Positions 38,259 to 46,663 of a DNA stretch of 64,000 bases are shown here, one piece after another (position 1 is the first letter of the stretch; the number at the start of each line of letters is the position of its first letter). This DNA comes from Marinobacter sp. es.048 (GTDB lineage: Bacteria; Pseudomonadota; Gammaproteobacteria; Pseudomonadales; Oleiphilaceae), in contig NZ_FYFA01000002.1 in NCBI RefSeq assembly GCF_900188435.1, positions 868,001 through 932,000 on the forward strand, given 5' to 3'. The notes beneath the pieces were generated by a model. That model was given only the letters and a program-made list of their open reading frames with translations, was not told where the DNA came from and did not search any database. A program made the translations under genes and the position numbers.

Positions 38259-38300
38259 AGAAACCCCCGGCACCGAAAGGTCCCGGGGGTTTCTTTTTTT
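38259..38300 (+). terminator. attenuator terminator upstream of ilvG
   Basis: AGAAACCCCCGG at 38259-38270 pairs perfectly with CCGGGGGTTTCT at 38283-38294. The stem continues as ACC-GAAA-GGT with a GNRA tetraloop and is followed by a T run to 38300. A competing partner, CCGGGGGCTTCT at 38203-38214 within the leader gene, can pair with the same 5' arm with one mismatch and would act as antiterminator. Confidence 0.88.
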
Positions 38301-38327
38301 ACGGCAAAAGAAAAGGGAAAAACGACC

Positions 38328-40028
38328 ATGAACGGCGCACAGCACATTCTTGAAGCGTTCCACCGCCATAACATCAGCACGGTCTTCGGGTATCCGGGCG
38401 GCTGCATCATGCCGCTATACGACGCGCTGGTGGACGATGTGGGCGTGGAGCACGTGCTGTGCCGCCACGAGCAGGGATGCGCCCTGGCGGCCGATGGCTA
38501 TGCCCGGGCCAGCGGCAAGCTGGGCGTGTGCATTGCCACCTCCGGTCCCGGCGCCACCAACCTGATCACCGGTGTTGCCAATGCCCACCGGGATTCCATT
38601 CCCATGCTGGTCATCACCGGCCAGGTGCCGTCTGGCCTGATCGGCACCGACGCCTTCCAGGAAACCGACGTACTGGGCATGACCCTGGGCATCGTAAAGC
38701 ACAGTTACCTGATCGACGATGCGGACAGCCTGCCCGCCATCATGGAAGAAGCCATCGAACTGGCCCAGAGCGGTCGCCCCGGGCCGGTCTGGATTGATAT
38801 CCCCAAAGATCTGTTGCTGAGCGAAGTAGCCGATGCGCCCTTCTCTCAGCCTGAGCTCTGTGAAACGGGTTCACCAGACCTGACGGAAGCCCTGGCGATG
38901 CTGCGCACCGCCCGAAAGCCCCTGCTGTATAGTGGCGGCGGCATCAGCCTGGCTCACGCCGAGGACAGTTTCCGGGCCTTTGCCGAATCCTCCGCCCTGC
39001 CGGCGGTTGTAACGTTGAAGGGCATCGGCAATCCGGGCAAACACAACCCCTACAACCTCGGAATGCTGGGCATGCACGGCTCACGCGCCGCCAACAAAGC
39101 CGTAGACGAGTGTGACCTGCTGCTGGTCATCGGCGCCCGGCTGGACGATCGTGCCACCGGCAAACTGGACGGCTTCGCCCCCAATGCCAAGTTGATCCAC
39201 ATCGATGCCGACGCCGCCGAAATCAACAAACTGCGCGCCGCCGATCTGGCCATCCGCGGCGATCTGAACGCCATCCTGAAATCATTGGCGGGCGCATTGC
39301 AGGCGGACCCACTGGTCATCAGTGAGTGGCAAAAACAGTGCCGCACCTGGCGCACCACTGGCAGCTTCCAGGCAGCCGACAACGAAGAACCCCTGGCCCC
39401 GATTACCGGCCCGGCCTTTATCCGCCAGCTCTCACGGATTGCCCCGGACGACACCGTGATCGCCTGCGACGTTGGCCAGCACCAGATGTGGGTGGCCCAG
39501 CACTACGAATTCGACCATCCACGCCACCACCTCACCAGCGGCGGCCTCGGCACCATGGGCTTCGGCCTGCCCGCGGCCATCGGCGCCCAGTTTGCGGATC
39601 GCAACAGCACGGTGATCAACGTCACCGGAGATGGCTCGTTCATGATGAACGCCCAGGAACTGGCCACCATCCGCCGCTACAACCTGCCGGTAAAACTGAT
39701 CGTCATGGACAACCAGTGCCTGGGCATGGTCCGCCAGCAGCAGGAACTGTTCTACAACAACAGGGAAAGCCAGATAAACCTGGACGACAACCCTAACTTC
39801 GTTGCCATGGCCCGGGCCTTCGACATCCCGGCCCTGTACATCGAACGCACCGACCAGATCCGCCGCGGCATCGAAACCATCCTGGCCTACAACGGCCCGA
39901 TGCTGCTGCACGTTGCCATCAGCCGTGAAGAGAACGTCTGGCCCATCGTAAAACCTGGCGCCAGCAATACCGACATGATCGACGAAACCGCCCGCACCGC
40001 TAAAGCCAGCAAGGAGCAAGTTGCATGA
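38328..40028 (+). CDS. ilvG: acetolactate synthase II large subunit
   Basis: A 566-residue thiamine-diphosphate enzyme that condenses two pyruvates, or pyruvate with 2-ketobutyrate, in the first common step of valine, leucine and isoleucine synthesis. The catalytic glutamate is E48 in CRHEQGCALAADGY. The ThDP/Mg motif begins GDGSFMMNAQELATI and includes NLPVKLIVMDN. The compact C-terminus matches the AHAS II type. Expression is expected to be attenuated by the leader at 38145-38300. Its last 4 bases overlap ilvM (ATGA). Confidence 0.95.
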   Translation: MNGAQHILEAFHRHNISTVFGYPGGCIMPLYDALVDDVGVEHVLCRHEQGCALAADGYARASGKLGVCIATSGPGATNLITGVANAHRDSIPMLVITGQVPSGLIGTDAFQETDVLGMTLGIVKHSYLIDDADSLPAIMEEAIELAQSGRPGPVWIDIPKDLLLSEVADAPFSQPELCETGSPDLTEALAMLRTARKPLLYSGGGISLAHAEDSFRAFAESSALPAVVTLKGIGNPGKHNPYNLGMLGMHGSRAANKAVDECDLLLVIGARLDDRATGKLDGFAPNAKLIHIDADAAEINKLRAADLAIRGDLNAILKSLAGALQADPLVISEWQKQCRTWRTTGSFQAADNEEPLAPITGPAFIRQLSRIAPDDTVIACDVGQHQMWVAQHYEFDHPRHHLTSGGLGTMGFGLPAAIGAQFADRNSTVINVTGDGSFMMNAQELATIRRYNLPVKLIVMDNQCLGMVRQQQELFYNNRESQINLDDNPNFVAMARAFDIPALYIERTDQIRRGIETILAYNGPMLLHVAISREENVWPIVKPGASNTDMIDETARTAKASKEQVA

Positions 40029-40303
40029 ACCCGCAAAGCCAACCTTCGACACCCAGCTACACCATCAACTGCCGAATGACCCAGGAAGCCGCCGCCCTGG
40101 AGCGGCTCTGCCAGGTGGTCCGCATCCGCGGGTTCCGGATTGCCACCATGGCGGTCGAAACCGCCGGCGAGCATATGAACATCGCGTTGACGCTGGAGGG
40201 CACACGGCCGATTGCCATGTTGCAGTCGCAACTGGAGAAGCTTCACACCGTTGCCGAGGTTGCCCTCGCGGCTGGATCTGTGGCCCGGTCTCGTTCGGCC
40301 TAA
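40025..40303 (+). CDS. ilvM: acetolactate synthase II small regulatory subunit
   Basis: A 92-residue single ACT-domain protein, the short regulatory partner characteristic of AHAS II rather than the 160-residue IlvN/IlvH type. The ACT core is TINCRMTQEAAALERLCQVV followed by a valine-rich strand. The ATGA overlap with ilvG makes equimolar translation likely. The C-terminal tail after AALAAGS is short and Ser/Arg-rich. No ilvE, ilvD or ilvA follows, unlike the E. coli operon. Confidence 0.88.
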   Translation: MNPQSQPSTPSYTINCRMTQEAAALERLCQVVRIRGFRIATMAVETAGEHMNIALTLEGTRPIAMLQSQLEKLHTVAEVALAAGSVARSRSA

Positions 40304-40324
40304 GCTCGGAGTTGTGACCCGTTC

Positions 40325-40667
40325 AGCCTGAGATTTGGCGGGCAGAGTTTTTTTGTAGCCTGAGGTTTGGCGGGCGGGTACGGGGGTGGGGGTATCTTTT
40401 CTTCGGGGAAAACAACTCGCTGCGCTCAGACATCTTTTCCCTGTCAGAAAAGATACCCCCACCCCCTACCGACGGGCAACAACGATATGTCCAAAGAAAA
40501 AGACACCAAAAAGTCTTTAACTTGGTGAACCCGCGTTGCACGTCGGCGCGGGGTGGTAGGTGGATTTTTCGCCGGAAAAAGATGTCTGAGCGAAGCGAGT
40601 TGCTTTTTCCAAGAAAAACTCCACCTGCCACCCCGCAAGCCCGCCCATCAACCAACAGGCTACAAGG
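40325..40667. repeat. composite giant palindrome of two long hairpin repeats
   Basis: The 394-base gap between ilvM and cynS has no gene but is filled by repeats. Unit A (40357-40484) and unit B (40523-40667) are imperfect inverted copies. Each has a G/C-rich outer stem, an inner GGAAAA/TTTTCC stem and the same loop sequence, CAACTCGCTGCGCTCAGAC at 40413 and its inverted near-copy at 40584-40602. In unit A the outer stem (40382-40401 with 40447-40466) is 20 bp without mismatch. A 21-base AGCCTGAG-type motif is present directly at 40325 and 40357 and inverted near 40640-40665. AAAGAC/GTCTTT makes a small hairpin at the centre. Confidence 0.85.
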
Positions 40668-40697
40668 ACCGGACCTCCGAGGTTACAGGACCTGCGA

Positions 40698-41141
40698 TTA
40701 CCAGGCTTTATAAGGCAGGAACTTCCCGTTCATGGTAACCACGACACGGTCGCCCTTCGGATTCTCTTCCTTCTCGATGTCCATGGTGAAATCGATGGCA
40801 CTCATGATGCCGTCGCCGAATTTTTCGTGGATCAGTTCTTTCATGGTATCGCCGTACACACCCACCACTTCGTACAAACGATAGATCAGCGGATCCTGCG
40901 GAACGGCACCGTCCCAGGCTTTCTTGGGGCATACCTGCAGGGCCTCTGCCACCGGCTTATCAAGACCGAGGATTTCGCACAGGGCAAAGGCCTTGTCTTC
41001 GGTGAGGCTGTTCATACCCAGGGCTGCTGAGGTGGTGAATACCGGGGACATGCCGATGGTTTCAGCGATGGATTCCCAGGTCATACCCTTGGAAACTTTG
41101 GCTTCCAGGATTTTTGCGGTCATCAGTTCTTTGTTCATCAT
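40698..41141 (-). CDS. cynS: cyanate hydratase (cyanase)
   Basis: A 147-residue cyanase, which converts cyanate and bicarbonate to ammonia and carbon dioxide. The catalytic residues map to R88 and E91 (YRLYEVVGVYG) and S114 (GIMSAIDF). The N-terminal helical DNA-binding-like domain and C-terminal dimer domain (MNGKFLPYKAW) are complete. The start has GAGAGGA upstream; two adjacent ATG codons (41141, 41138) are both possible. It is the last gene of the cynA-cynB-cynD-cynS unit, so transported cyanate serves as nitrogen source. A large palindromic repeat lies just downstream. Confidence 0.98.
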   Translation of the reverse strand: MMNKELMTAKILEAKVSKGMTWESIAETIGMSPVFTTSAALGMNSLTEDKAFALCEILGLDKPVAEALQVCPKKAWDGAVPQDPLIYRLYEVVGVYGDTMKELIHEKFGDGIMSAIDFTMDIEKEENPKGDRVVVTMNGKFLPYKAW

Positions 41142-41168
41142 GGCTGTTTCCTCTCTTCAGTTTTGACG

Positions 41169-42077
41169 TCAGGCATTCACCGCACGGGCGGCAGTTTCGG
41201 ATTCGGTTTCAGATTCGTCAGACGCCGGCCCTGACTGGGCAACGCCTTTGGCGGGTTCCACGATTTTCGGGGTACCGTCTTTTTCCGGCAGTGCCGAGCC
41301 GCTGCGGTTGACCAGGAAGTCCACCAGGTAGTCGCGGGTTTTGTGGTAGGCCGGGTTCTGGAAGATGGTGGCCCGGGCCCGCGGGTGCGGAATGTCCACT
41401 TTCACGCTTTCGGCGATGCGGGCATTGGGGCCGTTGGACATCAGGAAAATGCGGTCGGATAACAGGATCGCTTCGTCGACATCGTGGGTGATCATGAACA
41501 CGGTCTGGCGGGTTTCTTCCCAGATTTTCACCAGTTCGTCCTGAATCACGCCCCGGGTGAGCGCATCAAGCGCACCGAACGGTTCATCCAGCAGCAGGAG
41601 TTCCGGCTGGGTGGCGAAGGCACGGGCGATACTTACCCGCTGGCGCATGCCGCCGGACAGCTGGGACGGCTTGCGGTTGAGGGCGTGGTCCAGGCCTACC
41701 ATCTTCAGATAGCGCTCGCTGTGCTCTTTCACCTTTTCCTTGGACCACTCGGGCCAGCGGGCGCGTACGGCGAAGACGATGTTGTTCAGGGTGGTTTTCC
41801 AGGGCAGCAGGCTGTAGTTCTGGAACACCACGCCGCGCTCAAGGCCGGGGCCTTTAATTTCCTTGCCGTTCATCACCACGTTGCCGGCGTTCGCTTCGTC
41901 CAGGCCTGCCAACACGTTCAGGATGGTGGACTTGCCGCAACCGGAGTGGCCGATGATGCAAACAAACTCACCTTTCTCCAGGGCAAAGCGGATATCCTCG
42001 AAGACGGTCAGTTCACCGCCCTGGCCGTCCGGGTAAACCTTGGATAGGCCATCTACTTCCAGGAATGATTTACTCAT
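41169..42077 (-). CDS. cynD: cyanate/nitrate-type ABC transporter ATP-binding protein
   Basis: A 302-residue ABC ATPase of the NrtD/SsuB/TauB group. Walker [10 protein letters not shown] is at 43-51, the signature [14 protein letters not shown] follows, and Walker [16 protein letters not shown] is intact. The C-terminal 50 residues are an acidic, Ala/Glu-rich tail not needed for the ATPase fold. I start at 42077 ([16 protein letters not shown]), which has GGAGAC upstream; the open frame continues to 42194 but overlaps the permease gene. It energises uptake through the permease at 42133-42960. Confidence 0.93.
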   Translation of the reverse strand: MSKSFLEVDGLSKVYPDGQGGELTVFEDIRFALEKGEFVCIIGHSGCGKSTILNVLAGLDEANAGNVVMNGKEIKGPGLERGVVFQNYSLLPWKTTLNNIVFAVRARWPEWSKEKVKEHSERYLKMVGLDHALNRKPSQLSGGMRQRVSIARAFATQPELLLLDEPFGALDALTRGVIQDELVKIWEETRQTVFMITHDVDEAILLSDRIFLMSNGPNARIAESVKVDIPHPRARATIFQNPAYHKTRDYLVDFLVNRSGSALPEKDGTPKIVEPAKGVAQSGPASDESETESETAARAVNA

Positions 42078-42132
42078 AACAGGTCTCCATTCGGAGGGTT
42101 GAGGCCGGCACCGGTAACCGGCGCCGGACCGC

Positions 42133-42960
42133 TCATTCTTTGTATTCCACCAGTTTCTGGGCCTTGCCCAGGGCCAGGTCGAGCAGCATGCCAACCACTC
42201 CGATCATCAGGATAGAGAAGATCACACTGGCCAGATCCAGGTTGTTCCATTCGTTCCACACGTAATAGCCAATGCCAGTGCCGCCCACGAGCATCTCCGC
42301 GGCCACAATGACCAGCCAGGCGATGCCGATCGAGATCCGCATACCGGTCAGGATCGTGGGTGCGGCGGCCGGCAGGATCACGGTAATAGCAGTGCGCAGG
42401 GGCCCGAGTTCGTGGGTGCGAGCCACGTTGACCCAGTCCTGCCTCACGTTTGCCACGCCAAAGGCGGTGTTCAGCAACATTGGCCAGATCGAGCAGATGA
42501 AGATCACGAAGATCGCCGAGGCATCCGAATCCTGGATGATGAAAAGCGCCAGGGGCATCCAGGCCAGCGGCGAGATCGGCCGCAGCACCTGGATATAAGG
42601 GTTCAGGGCCTTGTACATCAGCGGCGACATGCCGATCAGGAACCCGACGGGCAGCGCAATGGCCATGGCCGCCAGGTAGCCGGTCAATACCCGGTACACC
42701 GAATAGGCCAGCTGAATACCGATACCCTTGTCGTTGGCGCCGGCGTCATAGAACGGATCAGACAACTCCGCCCAGGCCAGCTTGATCACCGCCGAGGGTG
42801 GCGGCACTCGGGATTCCTGCTCTACTCCACCCATCAGCATTTCGTATTCGGTCAGTCCTGTCTGGGCCTCTGGGGGCTGGGTTGCCATTTCCCAGAGCCC
42901 CAGGGCCAGAATCAGGAACGACACCGACAGCAGTGCTGCCCGGACGTTCAGGGAAGCCAT
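42133..42960 (-). CDS. cynB: cyanate/nitrate-type ABC transporter permease
   Basis: A 275-residue inner-membrane permease of the NrtB/CmpB/SsuC type. It has an N-terminal span (ALLSVSFLILALGLWEMA), a 50-residue periplasmic segment and about five further spans. The EAA-type loop for docking the ATPase reads VARTHELGPLRTAITVILPAAAPTILTG, seen in blocks. It lies 2 bases after cynA and 55 bases before cynD. The pathway assignment to cyanate rests on linkage to cynS. Confidence 0.92.
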   Translation of the reverse strand: MASLNVRAALLSVSFLILALGLWEMATQPPEAQTGLTEYEMLMGGVEQESRVPPPSAVIKLAWAELSDPFYDAGANDKGIGIQLAYSVYRVLTGYLAAMAIALPVGFLIGMSPLMYKALNPYIQVLRPISPLAWMPLALFIIQDSDASAIFVIFICSIWPMLLNTAFGVANVRQDWVNVARTHELGPLRTAITVILPAAAPTILTGMRISIGIAWLVIVAAEMLVGGTGIGYYVWNEWNNLDLASVIFSILMIGVVGMLLDLALGKAQKLVEYKE

Positions 42961-42962
42961 GG

Positions 42963-44384
42963 TTACACCCTCCCGATGTCGAAGCTGCGTGCGTATTCTT
43001 CGGCACGATCAGAATCGAACGTCTTGCCCATGATGGTGTGGGTCTTGTAGGTCTTGTCCGGGGCGGTATAACCCAGTTCTTCCATGATCTTGCCGGTCTC
43101 GCTTGCCAGGTAGACCTGCTCGGCAATGCCCTTGTAGTCCACGTCACCCTCGATATAACCCCAGCGTTTCATCTGTGTGAGGATCCACACGCCCATGGAG
43201 TGCCACGGGAACGGGTCGAAATCGATGCGGTCCGGCACGTCTTTCACTTCGCCAAGACCATCGGCGTAGTAGCCGGTCAGCACCTGCTGAATCACCGGTA
43301 AGGGCTGGTTCAGATAGTTCTTCGGCGCAATGGCTTCGGAGATTTCCTTACGGTTATCCGGATTGTTGGAGTACTGCGTCGCGTCGATGATGGCGCGCAA
43401 CAGGGCTCCGTAGGTATTCGGGTTCTGGGTGGCGAACTGCTTGCTGCAGGCAAAGGCACAACAGGGGTGGCCTTCCCAGATGTCCTTGGTAAGCATGTGG
43501 ATGAAGCCCACCTTCTCCCAAACGGCACGTTGGTTGAACGGATCCGGAGACAGGTAGCCATCGAGGTTACCGGCACGGAGGTTGGCAACCATCTCGGGTG
43601 GCGGAACCACACGGATCTGCACATCCTTGTCCGGGTCGATACCGTTTTCCGCCAGGTAGTAGCGCAGCAGGAAGTTGTGCATGGAGTACTCGAACGGCAC
43701 GCCAAACTTGAAGCCTTTCCACTGCTTCGGATCCCGCTTGTCCTTGTGGTCCACGTGCAGAACAATGGCCTGACCATTGATGTTCTCAACCGCCGGCATG
43801 ATGAACGGCTCCGGTGTGGAGCCCGCACCCATGGTCATGGCCAGGGGCATGGGTGTGAGCATGTGTGAGGCGTCGTATTCGCCCGCCAGGGACTTGTCCC
43901 GGGCTACCGCCCAACCGGCGGTCTTGGTGACGGTCACATCCAGGCCGTACCGCTCATAAAAGCCCATGGGGTGAGCCATGATGATGGGTGTCGCGCAGGT
44001 GATCGGTACAAAACCAACGTTCAGCTTGGTCTTCTCAAGCTTGCCCAGGGACTCCTTCACTGCGGCCTTGGCCTTTTCCATCGGGAACACGCTGCCCAGA
44101 ACGGCAGCCGCAGTGCCCGCGCCCATCATTTTCATGAAGGCGCGCCGGCCGTGTTCGTTGTGACCAAACACCGAGCGCACCACCGCGCCCTCGATGGCGC
44201 GATCCATCATCGCTTCTGAATCCAGATGCTCTTCCGCTACGGCCTGCTGGCCAGCGGCGGGCTTGAGGTCGAGGGAAATGGACGGGGTGCTGTCGCCGGG
44301 TTTGCACTCGGGGCAGCCACAGGTCTTGGCATGAATCAGGGACTTGTCACCGTCAAACGGATTTCCAAGGCTTTTCGTGGTCAT
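42963..44384 (-). CDS. cynA: Tat-exported substrate-binding protein, CynA/NrtA type
   Basis: A 473-residue NrtA/CmpA-family solute-binding protein, the ligand receptor of the cyn transporter. Binding-fold blocks include LNVGFVPITCATPIIMAHPMGFYERYGLDV in pieces and DPFNQRAVWEKVGF. Export is by the Tat pathway: GRRAFMKMMG has the twin arginines at 80-81, followed by a hydrophobic stretch and AKA cleavage region near 106. The twin arginines therefore lie after an unusual 79-residue N-terminal leader that carries three clustered cysteines (C22, C24, C27 in KTCGCPECKPG). AGGAGAG precedes the start. A sigma54-type promoter lies at 44511-44527. Confidence 0.92.
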   Translation of the reverse strand: MTTKSLGNPFDGDKSLIHAKTCGCPECKPGDSTPSISLDLKPAAGQQAVAEEHLDSEAMMDRAIEGAVVRSVFGHNEHGRRAFMKMMGAGTAAAVLGSVFPMEKAKAAVKESLGKLEKTKLNVGFVPITCATPIIMAHPMGFYERYGLDVTVTKTAGWAVARDKSLAGEYDASHMLTPMPLAMTMGAGSTPEPFIMPAVENINGQAIVLHVDHKDKRDPKQWKGFKFGVPFEYSMHNFLLRYYLAENGIDPDKDVQIRVVPPPEMVANLRAGNLDGYLSPDPFNQRAVWEKVGFIHMLTKDIWEGHPCCAFACSKQFATQNPNTYGALLRAIIDATQYSNNPDNRKEISEAIAPKNYLNQPLPVIQQVLTGYYADGLGEVKDVPDRIDFDPFPWHSMGVWILTQMKRWGYIEGDVDYKGIAEQVYLASETGKIMEELGYTAPDKTYKTHTIMGKTFDSDRAEEYARSFDIGRV

Positions 44385-44510
44385 GGCGCACTCTCCTGGG
44401 TTTGGGACCTAAGTTTTGGGTCATTTCTGCACTATCACGGTGCAACAACGGTGCGGCTCGGGCCCGAGGCTGGAAATGGTCGGGTCAGCTCCGCGTTCTG
44501 AGAGAGCTGT

Positions 44511-44527
44511 TGCAGGGTTCGTGCCAA
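44511..44527 (-). promoter_or_regulatory. sigma54 (-24/-12) promoter of the cyn operon
   Basis: On the minus strand TTGGCACGAACCCTGCA matches the RpoN consensus TGGCACG-N4-TTGC at every position except one T to C change. GG and GC are the required 12 bases apart. Transcription would start near 44501, about 115 bases before cynA. Confidence 0.8.
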
Positions 44528-44600
44528 GTCCGATTATTTTTTAACTAGCTGTTTTTATTAAATAAAATCCAAACTCCTGCAAACAGGGCGACTATGAAAG

Positions 44601-44647
44601 TTCGTAATTAACGAATTCTCGTAGTCTTTACTGCGATTTTTCGTAGT
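44601..44647. promoter_or_regulatory. candidate activator sites between cynA and the sigma54 regulator
   Basis: TTCGTAATTAACGAA at 44601-44615 has inverted TTCGT/ACGAA ends. TCGTAGT at 44619-44625 is inverted as ACTGCGA at 44630-44636 and repeated directly at 44641-44647, 22 bases from the first copy. The cluster is about 75-120 bases upstream of the minus-strand -24/-12 element, the usual position for an enhancer site. Confidence 0.6.
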
Positions 44648-44663
44648 TGGCACAGGGTTTGTT
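44648..44663 (+). promoter_or_regulatory. possible second sigma54 promoter, for the regulator gene
   Basis: TGGCAC, five bases, then TTGTT resembles a -24/-12 element with correct spacing but with GT in place of the -12 GC. It ends 31 bases before the regulator ATG and abuts the TCGTAGT repeats, so autoregulation is possible. Confidence 0.35.
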
Positions 44664-44694
44664 TTGTTTTCACGGACTGACCCAGGACATCGCC

Positions 44695-46611
44695 ATGATT
44701 ACCGAAGCCATCAATACCCCAGACGTTACCGGAAACTGGATCGACCACCTGCCGGAGGCTGCACTGCTGGTAGACGCCGGCCGGGATCTGATTCTGTCCG
44801 CCAATAGCGCCATGGGCCGGATGATCGGCACAGACCGGCAATCCCTCATCGGCACACCCTGCACCCATTTGTTTACAGACCAGCGACCTCTGCTGATTGC
44901 CTTCACCGAGGAAACCCTGTTTCGCAGCCTCGGCTGGAGCCGCGACTTTTTTCTCCAGCACCGTGACGGCCACACAGTGGAGCTGGAAATCTCCTCATCC
45001 CGGGTCGGCGAGGCGGAAACCCAGAATGTGCTGCTGCTACTGAGGGACCGACGCCAGCTGCGAACTCTTCGGGAACGCCACGATGCCAACCACTACCATC
45101 GGGGCGGCCTGCTTGAGTGGCGGCGGGTCGAAGAGCTGTTCAAGGACATGGAGCGGGAAAACCAGCTTATTCTTCATGCTGTCGGGGAAGGCATCTACGG
45201 GGTGGATGCCGAGGGGCGAGGCACCTTCGCAAACCCTGCAGCCGAGCGGATGCTGGGATGGCGAATTGACGAGCTTATGGGGCGGGTGCTGCATCGCGTG
45301 GTACACCACTCTCACGCGGATGGCAGCCTGTACCCCCTCAAGGATTGCCCGATTTACGCCGCCTTCCGCGATGCCAGCGTGAAGCGCGCTGGCGAAGACT
45401 GGTTCTGGCGCAAGGACGGCAGCGGTTTCCCCGTGGAATACACCAGCACGCCGATTCTGGATAACGGCCACCCAGTGGGCGCCGTGGTGGTGTTCCGGGA
45501 CATCTCCGCACGCCAGGAGGCCCAGAAAGAGCTACAGAAGGCGCTCGAGGAGGTGGAAACCCTCAAACATCGTCTGGAAATGGAGAATGCCTATCTGCAG
45601 GAGGAACTCAGCGCCGAATACCATTTCCACGAGATCTTCGGCCAGAGCGAGGCTATCAAAGCCACCGTGCGCCGCATCGGTATGGTGGCGCCCACCGATG
45701 CCAACGTTCTGATCACCGGGGAATCCGGCACAGGCAAGGAGCTGATCGCCCGCGCTATCCACCAGTCCAGTAGCCGGCGAGACCGCCCTCTGATTCGGGT
45801 GAATTGCGCAGCCATACCCAAGGACCTGTTCGAGAGCGAATTCTTCGGTCATATCAAGGGTGCATTCACCGGCGCCGTCAGCGACCGCGTGGGTCGATTC
45901 GAACTCGCCGATGGCGGCACCCTGTTCCTGGACGAAGTCGGTGAAATCCCGCTGGAACTTCAGGGCAAACTGCTCCGGGTTTTGCAGGATCAACAATTCG
46001 AGCGTGTGGGCGAAAACCGCACCCGTGCGGTGGATGTTCGGGTGATTGCCGCCACCAATCGGGACTTGAAATCGGAAGTTCAGGAGAAGACCTTCCGGGA
46101 AGACCTCTACTTTCGCCTGAACGTCTTCCCCATCGAGTCAGTGCCGCTACGCCGACGCCTGGAAGACATCCCCATTCTCGCCCAGGAATTCCTGAACCGC
46201 GCCTGCCAGAAATTCAACCGGCCATCGCTGGCATTGAAAGAGCGTGACGTGGAGACCCTGAAGGCCTACCACTGGCCGGGCAATGTGAGGGAACTTGAGA
46301 ACGTGATTGAGCGCCAGGTCATCACCGCCGACGGTCGACTGGATCTGGACCTGCCGGGGCCGGAATCCGCAGCCCGGACCACCACGGCAGAAGCGCCCCC
46401 CGCGAGGCATTACAGCGGCGAATTGATGACGGAACAGGAATTGCGGGAGCTGGAAAAACAGAACCTGACTCAGGCCCTGACCATGAGCAGCGGCCGCGTC
46501 TTCGGCGATGACGGCGCGGCCGCCATGCTGGGCATAAAACCGACCACCCTGACCTCGCGTCTGAAAAAGCTGAAGATCGAGCCCAAGGCGTTTCAGATCA
46601 GGAAGGAGTAG
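44695..46611 (+). CDS. PAS-PAS sigma54-dependent transcriptional activator
   Basis: A 638-residue enhancer-binding protein. Two PAS domains (about 15-120 and 165-290) replace a receiver, so it senses a cytoplasmic signal itself. The AAA+ domain has Walker A GESGTGKE at 342-349 and the sigma54-contact loop GAFTGA at 389-394, both intact, so it should be an active RpoN activator. A Fis-type helix-turn-helix ends the protein ([21 protein letters not shown]). It is divergent from cynABDS, whose promoter is sigma54-type, making it the likely cyanate/nitrogen regulator. I start at 44695, with AGGA 8 bases upstream; the upstream TTG at 44647 overlaps the putative promoter. Confidence 0.95.
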   Translation: MITEAINTPDVTGNWIDHLPEAALLVDAGRDLILSANSAMGRMIGTDRQSLIGTPCTHLFTDQRPLLIAFTEETLFRSLGWSRDFFLQHRDGHTVELEISSSRVGEAETQNVLLLLRDRRQLRTLRERHDANHYHRGGLLEWRRVEELFKDMERENQLILHAVGEGIYGVDAEGRGTFANPAAERMLGWRIDELMGRVLHRVVHHSHADGSLYPLKDCPIYAAFRDASVKRAGEDWFWRKDGSGFPVEYTSTPILDNGHPVGAVVVFRDISARQEAQKELQKALEEVETLKHRLEMENAYLQEELSAEYHFHEIFGQSEAIKATVRRIGMVAPTDANVLITGESGTGKELIARAIHQSSSRRDRPLIRVNCAAIPKDLFESEFFGHIKGAFTGAVSDRVGRFELADGGTLFLDEVGEIPLELQGKLLRVLQDQQFERVGENRTRAVDVRVIAATNRDLKSEVQEKTFREDLYFRLNVFPIESVPLRRRLEDIPILAQEFLNRACQKFNRPSLALKERDVETLKAYHWPGNVRELENVIERQVITADGRLDLDLPGPESAARTTTAEAPPARHYSGELMTEQELRELEKQNLTQALTMSSGRVFGDDGAAAMLGIKPTTLTSRLKKLKIEPKAFQIRKE

Positions 46612-46643
46612 GCCGGATTGCGCCTGCGGCTAATCCGACCTAC
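46608..46643. repeat. REP-like hairpin at the end of the sigma54 regulator gene
   Basis: GTAGGCCGGATT at 46608-46619 is inverted as AATCCGACCTAC at 46632-46643 with one mismatch around a GCGCCTGCGGC-type loop. Such GTAGGTCGGATT repeats are widespread in Gram-negative genomes. The TAG stop codon of the regulator (46609-46611) lies inside the 5' arm. It separates two convergent genes and can act as a terminator. Confidence 0.75.
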
Positions 46644-46663
46644 TGGGTTACAACGAGAAGCAA

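Noticed and set aside
40323..40738. Several 60-110 codon frames in the ilvM-cynS gap
   Set aside because: They run through the inverted repeats in both directions and are explained by repeat structure.
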